Assembly (NCBI GenBank): GCA_029553165.1
Contig: JAKPCT010000078.1
Coordinates: 22,212-86,211, forward strand
Length of the DNA stretch: 64,000 nt
Reading direction: 5' to 3'
Source: Bacillota bacterium
Lineage (GTDB): Bacteria > Bacillota > UBA4882 > UBA8346
Of this stretch, positions 1 to 7,932 are shown piece by piece. Position 1 is the first letter of the stretch; each line of letters starts with the position of its first letter. The notes under the pieces were generated by a model. That model worked only from the letters and a program-made list of their open reading frames with translations. It made no database searches and was not told where the DNA came from. The position numbers and the translations under genes are program-made.

Positions 1-683
1 TTATTGGCGTTAATCATATTGAAGGCCATATTTATGCCAATATTCTCGAACGTGACGCGATTAAACCGCCGCTGCTTTGTCTGACTGTCTCCGGAGGACA
101 CACTGATTTGCTGTACATTAACGAATGGGGTAGCTATCAGTTGTTAGGACGGACCCTGGATGATGCTGCCGGTGAGGCTTATGACAAGGTAGCCCGAATT
201 TTGGAACTTGGTTACCCTGGAGGTCCCCCGATTGATAAAATTGCGCGTGGGATCACTACCGGCATTGAGTTTCCCCAAGCGAGGAGTTTGGCTGATTCAT
301 ATAACTTCTCTTTCAGTGGCTTGAAGACGGCAGTGATTAACTATGTACATCGGCAACGGCAGTTGAATCAGGAATTGAACGTGCCTGAAATTGCTGCCGG
401 ATTTCAGATCAATCTGGTTGGCCAGTTAATTGATAAACTGTTCCGGGCTGCTAAGGAATACCGAGTAAACGCAATTTTACTCTCCGGAGGAGTGGCGGCC
501 AATTCTTATCTGCGGGAACAATGTAGAATGAGATGTGATGAATTGGGGATTGCTTTTTATTATCCCGACATTCGACTTTGCACCGATAATGCGGCAATGA
601 TTGCGGCAGCGGGCTATTTTCGCTATCAAAAAGACGGAGCGACGGGTTATGACCTGACTGCTAATCCAAATTTGCAACTATGA
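1..683 (+). CDS. tsaD: TsaD, tRNA N6-threonylcarbamoyladenosine transferase, 5' truncated by window edge
   Basis: C-terminal 226 codons, read in frame from base 3 to the TGA at 681-683; about a third of a usual 340-residue TsaD lies before the window. TsaD transfers the threonylcarbamoyl group onto A37 of ANN-decoding tRNAs, working with TsaB and TsaE, which are encoded about 9 kb downstream. Visible family signatures are the metal-binding NHIEGH near the window edge, SGGHTDLL, GGVAANS and the terminal DNAAMIAAAG. The separation from tsaE-tsaB-rimI is unlike the single operon seen in many Bacillota. Family assignment is certain; the start is not visible. Confidence 0.96.
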   Translation, partial: IGVNHIEGHIYANILERDAIKPPLLCLTVSGGHTDLLYINEWGSYQLLGRTLDDAAGEAYDKVARILELGYPGGPPIDKIARGITTGIEFPQARSLADSYNFSFSGLKTAVINYVHRQRQLNQELNVPEIAAGFQINLVGQLIDKLFRAAKEYRVNAILLSGGVAANSYLREQCRMRCDELGIAFYYPDIRLCTDNAAMIAAAGYFRYQKDGATGYDLTANPNLQL

Positions 684-684
684 T

Positions 685-841
685 TGTGGATAACTTTGAA
701 TAATGGCAACGAAGATTGATATCATAGGCCGAGTTATATACAGCAATTTTTGTGGATAATTTGTTGATATTGTGCAAAACTTTGCGAATTTTGATAAAAT
801 GGGGCCTTAAATTGTGGATAACTTGTTGATATTGTGGAGAA
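685..841. promoter_or_regulatory. Array of DnaA-box-like 9-mers, all in one orientation
   Basis: TGTGGATAA, the reverse complement of the consensus DnaA box TTATCCACA, occurs exactly at 685-693, 751-759 and 813-821. TGTGCAAAA at 771-779 fits the relaxed consensus TTWTNCACA, and TGTGGAGAA at 833-841 differs from it at one base. The second and third perfect boxes are each followed by the weaker box exactly 20 bp later, and the perfect boxes are 66 and 62 bp apart. The array fills the gap between tsaD and the SWIM gene. Known family behaviour suggests DnaA titration or control of the downstream gene; that role is inferred. Confidence 0.75.
751..836 (+). repeat. Direct repeat, two 24-bp copies 62 bp apart
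   Basis: Bases 751-774 and 813-836 match at 23 of 24 positions; the single difference is T or C at the tenth base. Each copy consists of TGTGGATAA, a TTGTTGATA core and the first four bases of a second DnaA-box-like element. The 62-bp period is close to six helical turns, so both copies would lie on the same face of the DNA. Confidence 0.85.
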
Positions 842-862
842 CCAGGTGGTTGGTGGGTTTGA

Positions 863-2485
863 ATGAAGTTAAAAGATTTTTCCCTGGCTGAGCTGCAACT
901 GCTTGCTGCTTCAGAAATCTTTGAGCGGGGAGTTGCACTTTATGAAGAAGGTTTTCTGGTCACAGCTTGTGTTTTAGAGGAACTGATTGCCGGAAAAGTA
1001 CTTGGTTCGGGTGGTTTTTACCATGCTTCGCTCCAATTTAAAGAGGAACGCTTACATTGGAATTGTAGTTGTCCTTACCCTGATTTTTGTAAGCATTTAG
1101 TAGCAGTTGCCTACGCCTGGCTGGTAAACCCGGAGTTGTTTACCGACTTACGGCATGACTTGATTAAGATGGTCGAATCACCTGATTTGCCAGACTATTT
1201 TACTAAGCTAGTAGCGAAAAATCCGATCAACTTTTTAGAATTAGTTAGGGTTGACTCAGTCCAATCACCAGAACAGATTCAACATTCGAAACGGGATGTT
1301 ATCAATTTAATCAGGACGATCTTTAGAGAACAACAATTTAAGCCTGACGAGATTGAAGCAAATTGGGCTAAAATTAATCAGATCAATGAGATTTTAAAGC
1401 CGAAGCTCAAAACCGGAGATCCTGAAGCTTTAATCGCCCTTCAGGAATTAATTCGAAGTCTGTTTTTGACTTATCATGATTTGCCCAATCAGTTATTGAC
1501 AGAGATTATAGTTTCTAATCTCAATTTAATTAAAGAAGTGATTGCCAACTATTCAGTGGCAGAACTAAATGATTTTATCGCAGAGCTCTTTACGCTCTAT
1601 TTAAATCCGACTTTTTGGTATTTTTCTGAGGTTATCCGAGAGCATTTGGTCAGCTATTTTAATAAATATCCGCATCAATTGAGCTTAATGTTGCAAGATG
1701 CTCAGTCAAACGCACCAGATTTAATGGTGCAAATCGCCTTATTTGAGCTACTTGCGTTGTTGCAGGGACAACCTGATCTGGATGAAGCATTAGAGTGGCT
1801 TCAAAAAGAAATAATTAAAGAGGAAGCCGGGCAGTTATGGTTGATTGATCGTTTGATCGGTATTCATGACTATGATCAGGCTTTCCAACTTGCCCGAACA
1901 GGGTTGAAGCAACAAAGAGGACAAGCTAAAAGAGGCTTTCGGGAACGGTTGATTGAGCTTCACCGGGTTCGAGGCGAATTTAAGCAGGCAGCAGCGTTGA
2001 GTTTTCGTCATTTTGAGGAACAGCCTGGCTTTGAGGAGTACCTGCGTTTAAAGGAACTGATTGGGAGATATCCGGATGAATATCGTTACTATTGTCGCAA
2101 AGTTGATGCAGTTTTATTGAGGCAAAACAACCAACAATTACGGTTGAGGATTAAGTTGGACCAGTCTGATTATCAGTGGGTCCAAAATAACCTGGAAGTT
2201 ATTCGGGAAGATCAAGCATTAATCTTAGAGCTTGCCAAGTATTTGCTTACCAATCTGAATTCGGATGTAATCCCGTTATATACTTTATTAATCGAGATTC
2301 TGCTGGCAGATGGTCAAACAACTGGTAAACAAGTGGTCATTGATTTATTAATCAGATTAAAGCGGTACTTTCTTCAATATGTTGATCCGGAATCCTGGAA
2401 GAGTTTTAGTGAACATTTAATTGCCAGATATGACGTTCAAAGACAACTGTCCAGGAAATACAGGAGTATCTTCGAAATAAATTAA
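863..2485 (+). CDS. SWIM zinc-finger domain protein
   Basis: A 540-residue protein with a SWIM zinc-binding motif near its N-terminus: C68, C70, C76 and H78 form CxCx5CxH in CSCPYPDFCKH. The rest is a long, probably helical region with no second domain I recognise. SWIM proteins generally bind nucleic acid or act as adaptors, some beside SNF2 helicases; no helicase is adjacent here. The ATG at 863 follows a weak AGGTGG about 12 bases upstream. The gene is preceded by the DnaA-box array, so DnaA-dependent control is possible. The 2H-phosphoesterase-like gene follows after 12 bp, probably in the same transcript. The family is clear, the cellular role unknown. Confidence 0.8.
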   Translation: MKLKDFSLAELQLLAASEIFERGVALYEEGFLVTACVLEELIAGKVLGSGGFYHASLQFKEERLHWNCSCPYPDFCKHLVAVAYAWLVNPELFTDLRHDLIKMVESPDLPDYFTKLVAKNPINFLELVRVDSVQSPEQIQHSKRDVINLIRTIFREQQFKPDEIEANWAKINQINEILKPKLKTGDPEALIALQELIRSLFLTYHDLPNQLLTEIIVSNLNLIKEVIANYSVAELNDFIAELFTLYLNPTFWYFSEVIREHLVSYFNKYPHQLSLMLQDAQSNAPDLMVQIALFELLALLQGQPDLDEALEWLQKEIIKEEAGQLWLIDRLIGIHDYDQAFQLARTGLKQQRGQAKRGFRERLIELHRVRGEFKQAAALSFRHFEEQPGFEEYLRLKELIGRYPDEYRYYCRKVDAVLLRQNNQQLRLRIKLDQSDYQWVQNNLEVIREDQALILELAKYLLTNLNSDVIPLYTLLIEILLADGQTTGKQVVIDLLIRLKRYFLQYVDPESWKSFSEHLIARYDVQRQLSRKYRSIFEIN

Positions 2486-2497
2486 CAGGTTACCAAT

Positions 2498-3046
2498 ATG
2501 AAACAGCAAGGAATAAATTTAAGTAATGTGGCCATTGTATTGGAGCTTCCTCCAACAGTCGCTGAAAAAGTATTAGATTTGAGAGCAATTTATGATCCGG
2601 ATTTGGCGCTGAATATTCCGGTTGAAATTACGGTTGCCGGTTCATCGGGGTTAGGGACCATTGAACCGGATCAAGACAGTGAGCTGGTCTTTGCCGAGCT
2701 GGAGCAGATAGCCCAGGAGACTGCTCCGTTTGAGATCTATCTGGATAAAGTATTTCGGTTCCCGAACTCATTAGTCTATTCGTTTGCCATCGGAGCAGCC
2801 CAGCCGATTATTGATCTGCACCGGCGGCTTGCTGCATCAAAAATTAGATTTAAAGCGTCGCCTTATCCATTTGTACCACATTGTTCGCTGCATATTTGGG
2901 GCGAGTTGGACCCGGAATTGGAGTCGGAATTGTTGAAGATCCAGATTACGGACCGGTTTATGCTTGACAGTTTTGCGTTGTACCAGTTGGTCGAGGCGAA
3001 AGCGGTTGCTTTGGTAAAACGTTATCAATTTCCGAGCGTTGACTAG
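2498..3046 (+). CDS. 2H phosphoesterase / 2'-5' RNA ligase-like protein, one catalytic motif missing
   Basis: A 182-residue protein resembling the 2'-5' RNA ligase / cyclic phosphodiesterase superfamily, whose members use two HxT/S motifs. The second motif is visible as PHCSL (H128, S130). The position expected for the first reads PVEITV at 41-46, with no histidine. It may therefore be catalytically impaired or bind RNA ends without cleaving. It probably shares a transcript with the SWIM gene, and the thrS promoter overlaps its last codons. Substrate unknown; the assignment rests mainly on the second motif and overall size. Confidence 0.6.
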   Translation: MKQQGINLSNVAIVLELPPTVAEKVLDLRAIYDPDLALNIPVEITVAGSSGLGTIEPDQDSELVFAELEQIAQETAPFEIYLDKVFRFPNSLVYSFAIGAAQPIIDLHRRLAASKIRFKASPYPFVPHCSLHIWGELDPELESELLKIQITDRFMLDSFALYQLVEAKAVALVKRYQFPSVD

Positions 3047-3067
3047 AAGCTGCAGAAGTTATATAAT
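3039..3067 (+). promoter_or_regulatory. Sigma-A promoter for thrS
   Basis: TTGACT at 3039-3044 and TATAAT at 3062-3067 are separated by 17 bp. The -35 box lies within the final codons of the preceding gene, and the T-box leader begins just downstream. Confidence 0.8.
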
Positions 3068-3084
3068 GTAGAAAATATCAATTT

Positions 3085-3320
3085 TGGCAAGTGAAGAGGA
3101 ACGAACCATTGGCGGCTTTGCAGAGAGGGGAACAATTGCTGTAAGTTCTCCAGTACGTGATGGGGAGACCACCTCGGATGCTCCGGGCGAAGGCGAAAGC
3201 ATAAGTCCGGCGTTGACTACGTTATCGTTATTAATGAGTGGACTGTGACTGTAACAGTCAATAAGGGTGGAACCACGGATAACCCGTCCCTTCCAGGGAT
3301 TTGGGTTATTTTTATTTTAG
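3085..3320 (+). promoter_or_regulatory. T-box riboswitch leader of thrS
   Basis: The leader carries the conserved T-box core AAGGGTGGAACCACGG at 3263-3278, which pairs with the free 3' end of uncharged tRNA to form the antiterminator. It is followed by a strong terminator hairpin (3279-3291 with 3295-3308) and a T-rich tail. Tandem ACC ACC at 3168-3173 in the stem I region is a plausible threonine specifier; I have not folded stem I. Uncharged tRNA-Thr should allow read-through into thrS. The left boundary is approximate. Confidence 0.92.
3279..3318 (+). terminator. T-box regulatory terminator
   Basis: Imperfect stem 3279-3291 / 3295-3308 around a short loop, followed by a T-rich run. It directly follows the T-box core sequence, so its formation competes with the antiterminator. 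Confidence 0.85.
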
Positions 3321-3355
3321 ATTACCAGATTATAAAGATATGGAAGGAGATAATC

Positions 3356-5254
3356 ATGAAAGTAATTTTTCCTGACAACAGTGTTCGCGAATATTCAGAC
3401 GGAACAACGGCGCTGGAAATCGCTAAATCAATCAGTGAACGATTGGCCAAAGAAGTGATTGCCGCTAAGGTCAATGAGGAGTTAGTTGACCTGAATAAAA
3501 AGCTTGATGGAGAAGTTTCCCTGCGATTAATCAAAACGGATGATCCGGAAGGGTTAGAGGTTTTACGGCATACTGCGGCGCACGTGATGGCCCAGGCAGT
3601 ATTGCGATTATATCCTGATACGAAGTTAGCAATTGGTCCGGCCATCGACAATGGCTTCTATTATGATTTTGACCTGCCGGAGTCTCTGAAGCCTGAAGAT
3701 TTAGAGAAGATCGAGGCCGAGATGGCCAAGATTATTGCGGCGGATTTTCCGGTGGAACGTTATGAAATGCCAAAGCAGGAAGCTTTGGACTATTTCAGGA
3801 GTAAAGGCGAGAAGTATAAAATAGAGTTAGTCGAAGGCTTAGAAGATGGAAATATCTCATTTTATAAGCAGGGTGAATTTACTGACCTCTGCCGGGGACC
3901 ACATTTACCCAGTACGGGCCGGTTAAAAGCGTTTAAATTGATGTCGATTGCCGGCGCATACTGGCGCGGTGATTCTTCCCGGGAGATGTTGCAACGGATT
4001 TACGGGACAGCTTTTCCAAGTAAGAAAGCACTGGATGAGTATTTATTCAAGCTGGAAGAGGCGAAGAAGCGCGACCATCGTAAGTTGGGCCGGGAGTTGG
4101 ATCTTTATGATCTTTTAGATGAAGGGCCTGGTTTCCCGTTTTTTATGCCGAAAGGAATGGTCCTAAGGAATATCTTAGAGGACTATTGGCGCCAGGAACA
4201 CCGCAAACGGGGTTACCAGGAGATTAAAACGCCGATTATTTTAAATGAAGAACTGTGGCACCGTTCCGGTCATTGGGATCATTATCAGGAGAATATGTAC
4301 TTTACCAAGATTGATGAGGGTAATTTTGCGGTAAAACCGATGAACTGTCCCGGAGGAATGTTGGTCTATAAACGTAAGTTGCATTCCTATAAAGATCTGC
4401 CGCAACGGATGGCGGAGCTTGGGTTGGTCCACCGGCATGAGTTGTCAGGGGCTTTGCACGGTTTGATGCGGGTTCGGTGTTTTACTCAGGATGATGCTCA
4501 CATCTTTATGACTCCGGATCAGATTAAAGACGAAGTTTTGGGTGTCATTGAACTGATCGATGATTTCTATAAAGTATTTGGCTTTAATTATCATGTTGAG
4601 TTATCTACCAGGCCTGAAAAATCGATGGGTACTGAAGAACAATGGGAGACTGCCACCAAAGCCTTGCAGGAGGCGCTGAATGCCCGCAATATGGACTATC
4701 GAATCAATGAAGGCGACGGCGCTTTCTATGGGCCGAAGATTGATTTCCATCTCGAGGATTCGATCGGCAGGACCTGGCAATGCGGGACAATCCAACTTGA
4801 CTTCCAAATGCCGGAACGGTTTGATCTGACTTATGTCGGATCTGATGGTGAAAAACACCGGCCGGTAATGATTCACCGGGTGGTCTTTGGTAGTATTGAA
4901 AGGTTCATTGCTATTTTGACGGAGCATTATGCCGGAGCATTTCCAACTTGGTTAGCGCCGGTACAGGTCAAACTGTTACCGATCAGTGAGGCACAGCACC
5001 CCAGAGTGTTAGAGATTGAAAAACAATTGGAGGATCAAGGTATCCGGGTTGAGCTTGATCTGCGCAATGAGAAGATTGGGTATAAGATCAGAGAGGCTCA
5101 GTTGCAAAAGATCCCTTATATGCTTGTTATTGGTGAGCGGGAAGTTGAGACTGGTACAGTAGCAGTCCGCTCCAGAAAAGATGGGGATTTAGGTACAATG
5201 CAACTGAATGAGCTTATCGAGCGAATTTTAAACCAGGTTAAAGCGCATCAATAA
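3356..5254 (+). CDS. thrS: Threonyl-tRNA synthetase
   Basis: A 632-residue cytoplasmic synthetase of normal length that charges tRNA-Thr. Order: N-terminal TGS domain (about 1-62), editing domain with RHTAAH and the C-x-x-x-H in CRGPHLP, class II catalytic core with RSGHWDHY, MNCPGGML (zinc Cys), RCFTQDDAHIF and MIHRVVFGS, then the C-terminal anticodon-binding domain. The ATG at 3356 is chosen because AAGGAGA ends 6 bases upstream and the protein then begins with the usual TGS start; an earlier in-frame start would lie inside the T-box. Expression is controlled by the T-box. A cognate tRNA-Thr(UGU) gene lies near the right end of the window. Confidence 0.98.
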   Translation: MKVIFPDNSVREYSDGTTALEIAKSISERLAKEVIAAKVNEELVDLNKKLDGEVSLRLIKTDDPEGLEVLRHTAAHVMAQAVLRLYPDTKLAIGPAIDNGFYYDFDLPESLKPEDLEKIEAEMAKIIAADFPVERYEMPKQEALDYFRSKGEKYKIELVEGLEDGNISFYKQGEFTDLCRGPHLPSTGRLKAFKLMSIAGAYWRGDSSREMLQRIYGTAFPSKKALDEYLFKLEEAKKRDHRKLGRELDLYDLLDEGPGFPFFMPKGMVLRNILEDYWRQEHRKRGYQEIKTPIILNEELWHRSGHWDHYQENMYFTKIDEGNFAVKPMNCPGGMLVYKRKLHSYKDLPQRMAELGLVHRHELSGALHGLMRVRCFTQDDAHIFMTPDQIKDEVLGVIELIDDFYKVFGFNYHVELSTRPEKSMGTEEQWETATKALQEALNARNMDYRINEGDGAFYGPKIDFHLEDSIGRTWQCGTIQLDFQMPERFDLTYVGSDGEKHRPVMIHRVVFGSIERFIAILTEHYAGAFPTWLAPVQVKLLPISEAQHPRVLEIEKQLEDQGIRVELDLRNEKIGYKIREAQLQKIPYMLVIGEREVETGTVAVRSRKDGDLGTMQLNELIERILNQVKAHQ

Positions 5255-5267
5255 CTAAGTAATGATT

Positions 5268-5303
5268 GAAAATGAGAAAATTATTTCTCATTTTCTTATT
5301 TTC
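5268..5303 (+). terminator. Terminator after thrS
   Basis: A 12-bp AT-rich stem (5268-5279 / 5284-5295) with a four-base loop, followed by a T-rich tail. Confidence 0.75.
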
Positions 5304-5378
5304 ATTATCTTAAGTTAACTCTATAATTATAAGTAGGATCTACCGAAGAAACTAGTAAGAAGTAAGGGAGGGAACAGA

Positions 5379-6014
5379 ATGTTTGTTAAAGATTTTATGT
5401 CGACCAACCTAGTTGTTACTACTGAAGATACAACGATTAACGAAGCTGGGGAACAGATGCGGAAGAACAATCTGGCCAGGTTGCCGGTGGTAAGAGACGG
5501 AAAACTGGTTGGAATTATCACCCGTGAAGATTTGCTGAAGGTTACTCCGTCTGCTGCTACGACGTTAAGTGTTTGGGAGCTTAACTATGTCCTCTCCAAA
5601 TTGGTAGTTAAAGATGCAATGGCTAAACAGCTGTTCACAATAAGCCCGGAAGCAACTTTAGAAGAAGCCGCTTTATTGATGCGTTCCAATGAAGTTGGAG
5701 CGTTGCCGGTAGTTGATAACGGACAATTGATTGGAATTATTACCGAATCAGATATCTTTGATGCCTTTTTAGATTTGATGGGATTGAAACAGACCGGAGT
5801 CCGGCTGACGGTTGATTTGGAAGATCGTATTGGGGCAATCGCCGATCTGACTGATATAATTAAGTCAAAAGGGGTTAATATTATTTCATTAGCTTTATTC
5901 CATCACAAGTCCGGCGAGTTGGTTTTGCGATTGGATGGCCAGAATACGGCTGAGGTAATCCGGGCGATTGAAGAAAATGGTTATCGAATTGTCCATAAAG
6001 CTACCTGGGATTAA
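5379..6014 (+). CDS. AcuB-like protein: two CBS domains plus ACT domain
   Basis: A 211-residue soluble protein with tandem CBS motifs (about 1-60 and 75-135; note MSTNLVVTTEDTTINEA and LPVVDNGQLIGIITESD). A C-terminal ACT-like domain follows (about 138-211, starting GVRLTVDLEDRIGAIAD). This is the AcuB architecture: CBS pairs sense adenine nucleotides and ACT domains usually sense amino acids. Start ATG 5379 has AAGGGAGGGAA upstream. It lies alone between terminators and the ribosomal operon promoter. In Bacillus acuB belongs to an acetoin operon, but no acetoin genes are present here, so its target is open. Confidence 0.85.
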   Translation: MFVKDFMSTNLVVTTEDTTINEAGEQMRKNNLARLPVVRDGKLVGIITREDLLKVTPSAATTLSVWELNYVLSKLVVKDAMAKQLFTISPEATLEEAALLMRSNEVGALPVVDNGQLIGIITESDIFDAFLDLMGLKQTGVRLTVDLEDRIGAIADLTDIIKSKGVNIISLALFHHKSGELVLRLDGQNTAEVIRAIEENGYRIVHKATWD

Positions 6015-6021
6015 AAAATTG

Positions 6022-6050
6022 TTGCCTTTCTTGAAACATTCTGGTATAAT
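6022..6050 (+). promoter_or_regulatory. Sigma-A promoter for rplM-rpsI
   Basis: TTGCCT (6022-6027) and TATAAT (6045-6050) with a 17-bp spacer, just after the stop of the CBS-ACT gene. Confidence 0.75.
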
Positions 6051-6056
6051 TTTAAA

Positions 6057-6148
6057 GTCGTATAAATTAATATTGGTACGACCCTTTTTCTCTAAACAAA
6101 TTTAATTTGATTAGAGAATTAGCAGCATTTATGCAGGGGGGAAATTTG
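6057..6148 (+). promoter_or_regulatory. Structured 5' leader of rplM, L13-leader-like
   Basis: Two stems are visible in the untranslated region: GTCGTA/TACGAC (6057-6062 / 6077-6082), and CTCTAA/TTAGAG (6090-6095 / 6111-6116) extended inside by CAAA/TTTG. L13 leaders in Bacillota mediate autoregulation by r-proteins. Membership of that class is inferred from position and hairpin layout only. Confidence 0.5.
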
Positions 6149-6583
6149 ATGAAAACATTCATGCAGAAGCCGGATGAGGTTCAGCGTAAATGGTACGTTA
6201 TCGATGCTGAAGGTAAAACTTTAGGTCGTTTAGCCTCAACGGTAGCCTCGATCTTACGGGGTAAACACAAGCCTAATTTTACACCAAATGTTGATTGCGG
6301 AGATCATGTAATCATCATTAATGCCGAGAAAGTTGTACTGACCGGCAAAAAAGCGGAGAACAAGATTCACTACACTCACTCATTGTATCCTGGTGGATTA
6401 AAAGAGACCAAATATGGTCAACTTTTAAAGACCAAACCGGAATATGCGTTGTCAAAGACAATTTGGGGAATGCTTCCTCATAACCGCTTAGGCCGAAAAA
6501 TGATTAAAAAATTACGGGTTTACCGAGGGAATGAGCACCCACACGCAGCTCAACAACCTGAAGTACTCGAAATAGAGGCCTAA
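6149..6583 (+). CDS. rplM: Large-subunit ribosomal protein L13
   Basis: A 144-residue uL13. Signatures include [33 protein letters not shown], the LYPGGLKET segment and [11 protein letters not shown]. The ATG at 6149 follows AGGGGGGAAA at proper spacing and matches the usual L13 N-terminus; an upstream in-frame extension is rejected. It is cotranscribed with rpsI, which begins 17 bp downstream, the standard pairing in bacteria. Expression is probably driven from the promoter at 6022 through a structured leader. Confidence 0.98.
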   Translation: MKTFMQKPDEVQRKWYVIDAEGKTLGRLASTVASILRGKHKPNFTPNVDCGDHVIIINAEKVVLTGKKAENKIHYTHSLYPGGLKETKYGQLLKTKPEYALSKTIWGMLPHNRLGRKMIKKLRVYRGNEHPHAAQQPEVLEIEA

Positions 6584-6600
6584 GAAAGGAGGAAGAAAAG

Positions 6601-7014
6601 ATGCCAAGAGCAAAGAAAACAACTAAAAATGCAGCATATTATGGTACCGGCAGAAGAAAATGTGCCGTTGCTAAAGTAAGAGTTTTTTCCGGACAAGGAA
6701 ATATTATCGTTAACGGTAAACCAGTTGATGAATATTTTGGTCGTAAAGTTTTGGAAATTGTTGTCAAACAACCTTTAGCCATTACTAATACAAATGATAA
6801 ATATGATATTTACGCCAGTGTTCATGGTGGCGGTAAATCCGGTCAAGCGGGAGCAGTCAGACATGGTATTGCCAGAGCATTATTAAAAGTGGCTGATGAG
6901 TTCCGTGCACCATTGAAGAAAGCCGGTCTTTTGACCCGTGACCCCAGAATGAAAGAACGTCGTAAATACGGTCTTAAAAAAGCAAGAAAAGCTCCACAAT
7001 TCTCAAAACGTTAA
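6601..7014 (+). CDS. rpsI: Small-subunit ribosomal protein S9
   Basis: A 137-residue uS9 with the family core [36 protein letters not shown], and the basic C-terminal tail [12 protein letters not shown] that reaches the P-site tRNA. A short Lys/Thr-rich N-terminal extension precedes the core. AAAGGAGG lies 6-8 bases before the ATG. Second gene of the rplM-rpsI operon; a strong terminator follows. Confidence 0.98.
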   Translation: MPRAKKTTKNAAYYGTGRRKCAVAKVRVFSGQGNIIVNGKPVDEYFGRKVLEIVVKQPLAITNTNDKYDIYASVHGGGKSGQAGAVRHGIARALLKVADEFRAPLKKAGLLTRDPRMKERRKYGLKKARKAPQFSKR

Positions 7015-7030
7015 TTATCAAATCAGTCAA

Positions 7031-7059
7031 AAACACGACCCAAAAGGTCGTGTTTTTTT
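7031..7059 (+). terminator. Terminator after rpsI
   Basis: A 10-bp stem (7031-7040 / 7046-7055) closing a CAAAA loop, followed by a T run. Confidence 0.95.
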
Positions 7060-7115
7060 AAAATTTGAATGCGAGTTGATTTATTTCACAGTTGGAGTTG
7101 AAGAGGAACGCGAAG

Positions 7116-7778
7116 ATGAACCAGTTTAACAAAAAGGTATTGATCGTCGCCGGGGGTCCAATTGAGACGGAAGTGCTGGAGGCGGAACTCTCTAAAAAAC
7201 CTAATCTCATTATAGCGGTTGATTCAGGCGGAAAAATATTATTGAACCTGGAGAAGAAGCCCGATTATTTAATTGGGGATTTTGATTCATTACCCCAATC
7301 AACCCTGGAACAATTGATCAGTCAGGGGACGGAAGTGTTTAAATATCCTGCCAACAAAGATTATACTGATCTGGAATTGGCATTAGGACATGCGATTACT
7401 CTGGGGGCAAAAGAAGTTCGAATTGTTGGCGGGCTGGGAGCCAGATTGGACCATTGCCTGGCAAATATCGGGCTATTGGTTAACGCACTCGAAAAAGGAG
7501 TGCGGGCTACATTGATTGATTACCACCATGAGATGTTTGTTATTGACCAATCGGCGGCCATCGAACCGCGTCAGGGCTGGGCTGTGTCATTGGTCCCACT
7601 TACTCCTGAAGTTATGGGAGTTACTACTACCAATTTAGCCTTCCCATTAATCGGTGAAACCCTTTATTTCAAACATTCGCGGGGGATCCATAATCAATTT
7701 ACCGGGAAACCGGCCAAGGTCAGCATTGATTCAGGAATATTACTGGTAATTTATTTTCGTGAGGACTACCAAATTTAA
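7116..7778 (+). CDS. thiN: Thiamine pyrophosphokinase
   Basis: A 220-residue enzyme that converts thiamine to thiamine pyrophosphate with ATP. Family motifs: AVDSGGKILLN, PDYLIGDFDS with the metal-binding aspartates, the KDYTDLELAL segment, GGLGARLDHCLANI, and a C-terminal thiamine-binding half ending near HSRGIHNQF. The ATG at 7116 is preferred over a TTG at 7092, because AGAGGAA lies 8 bases before the ATG. It stands alone between the rpsI terminator and the toxin-antitoxin promoter. The rpe/rsgA genes that often precede it in Bacillus are not here. Confidence 0.92.
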   Translation: MNQFNKKVLIVAGGPIETEVLEAELSKKPNLIIAVDSGGKILLNLEKKPDYLIGDFDSLPQSTLEQLISQGTEVFKYPANKDYTDLELALGHAITLGAKEVRIVGGLGARLDHCLANIGLLVNALEKGVRATLIDYHHEMFVIDQSAAIEPRQGWAVSLVPLTPEVMGVTTTNLAFPLIGETLYFKHSRGIHNQFTGKPAKVSIDSGILLVIYFREDYQI

Positions 7779-7858
7779 TAGATTAAAATTTTTAGGCGCA
7801 ATTACTGAAGTCTCATATCCCCATGATTTTTTGTAAAATAACTCTGAGGGGTTCCCAT

Positions 7859-7888
7859 TTGACTGAAATTTAGAAAACTGTATATAAT
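7859..7888 (+). promoter_or_regulatory. Sigma-A promoter for the toxin-antitoxin operon
   Basis: TTGACT (7859-7864) and TATAAT (7883-7888) with an 18-bp spacer, about 45 bp before the antitoxin start. Confidence 0.7.
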
Positions 7889-7932
7889 AAAGATAGAGAT
7901 TTATTTCTCAAAGTTGTCCTGGAGGTGGATTG

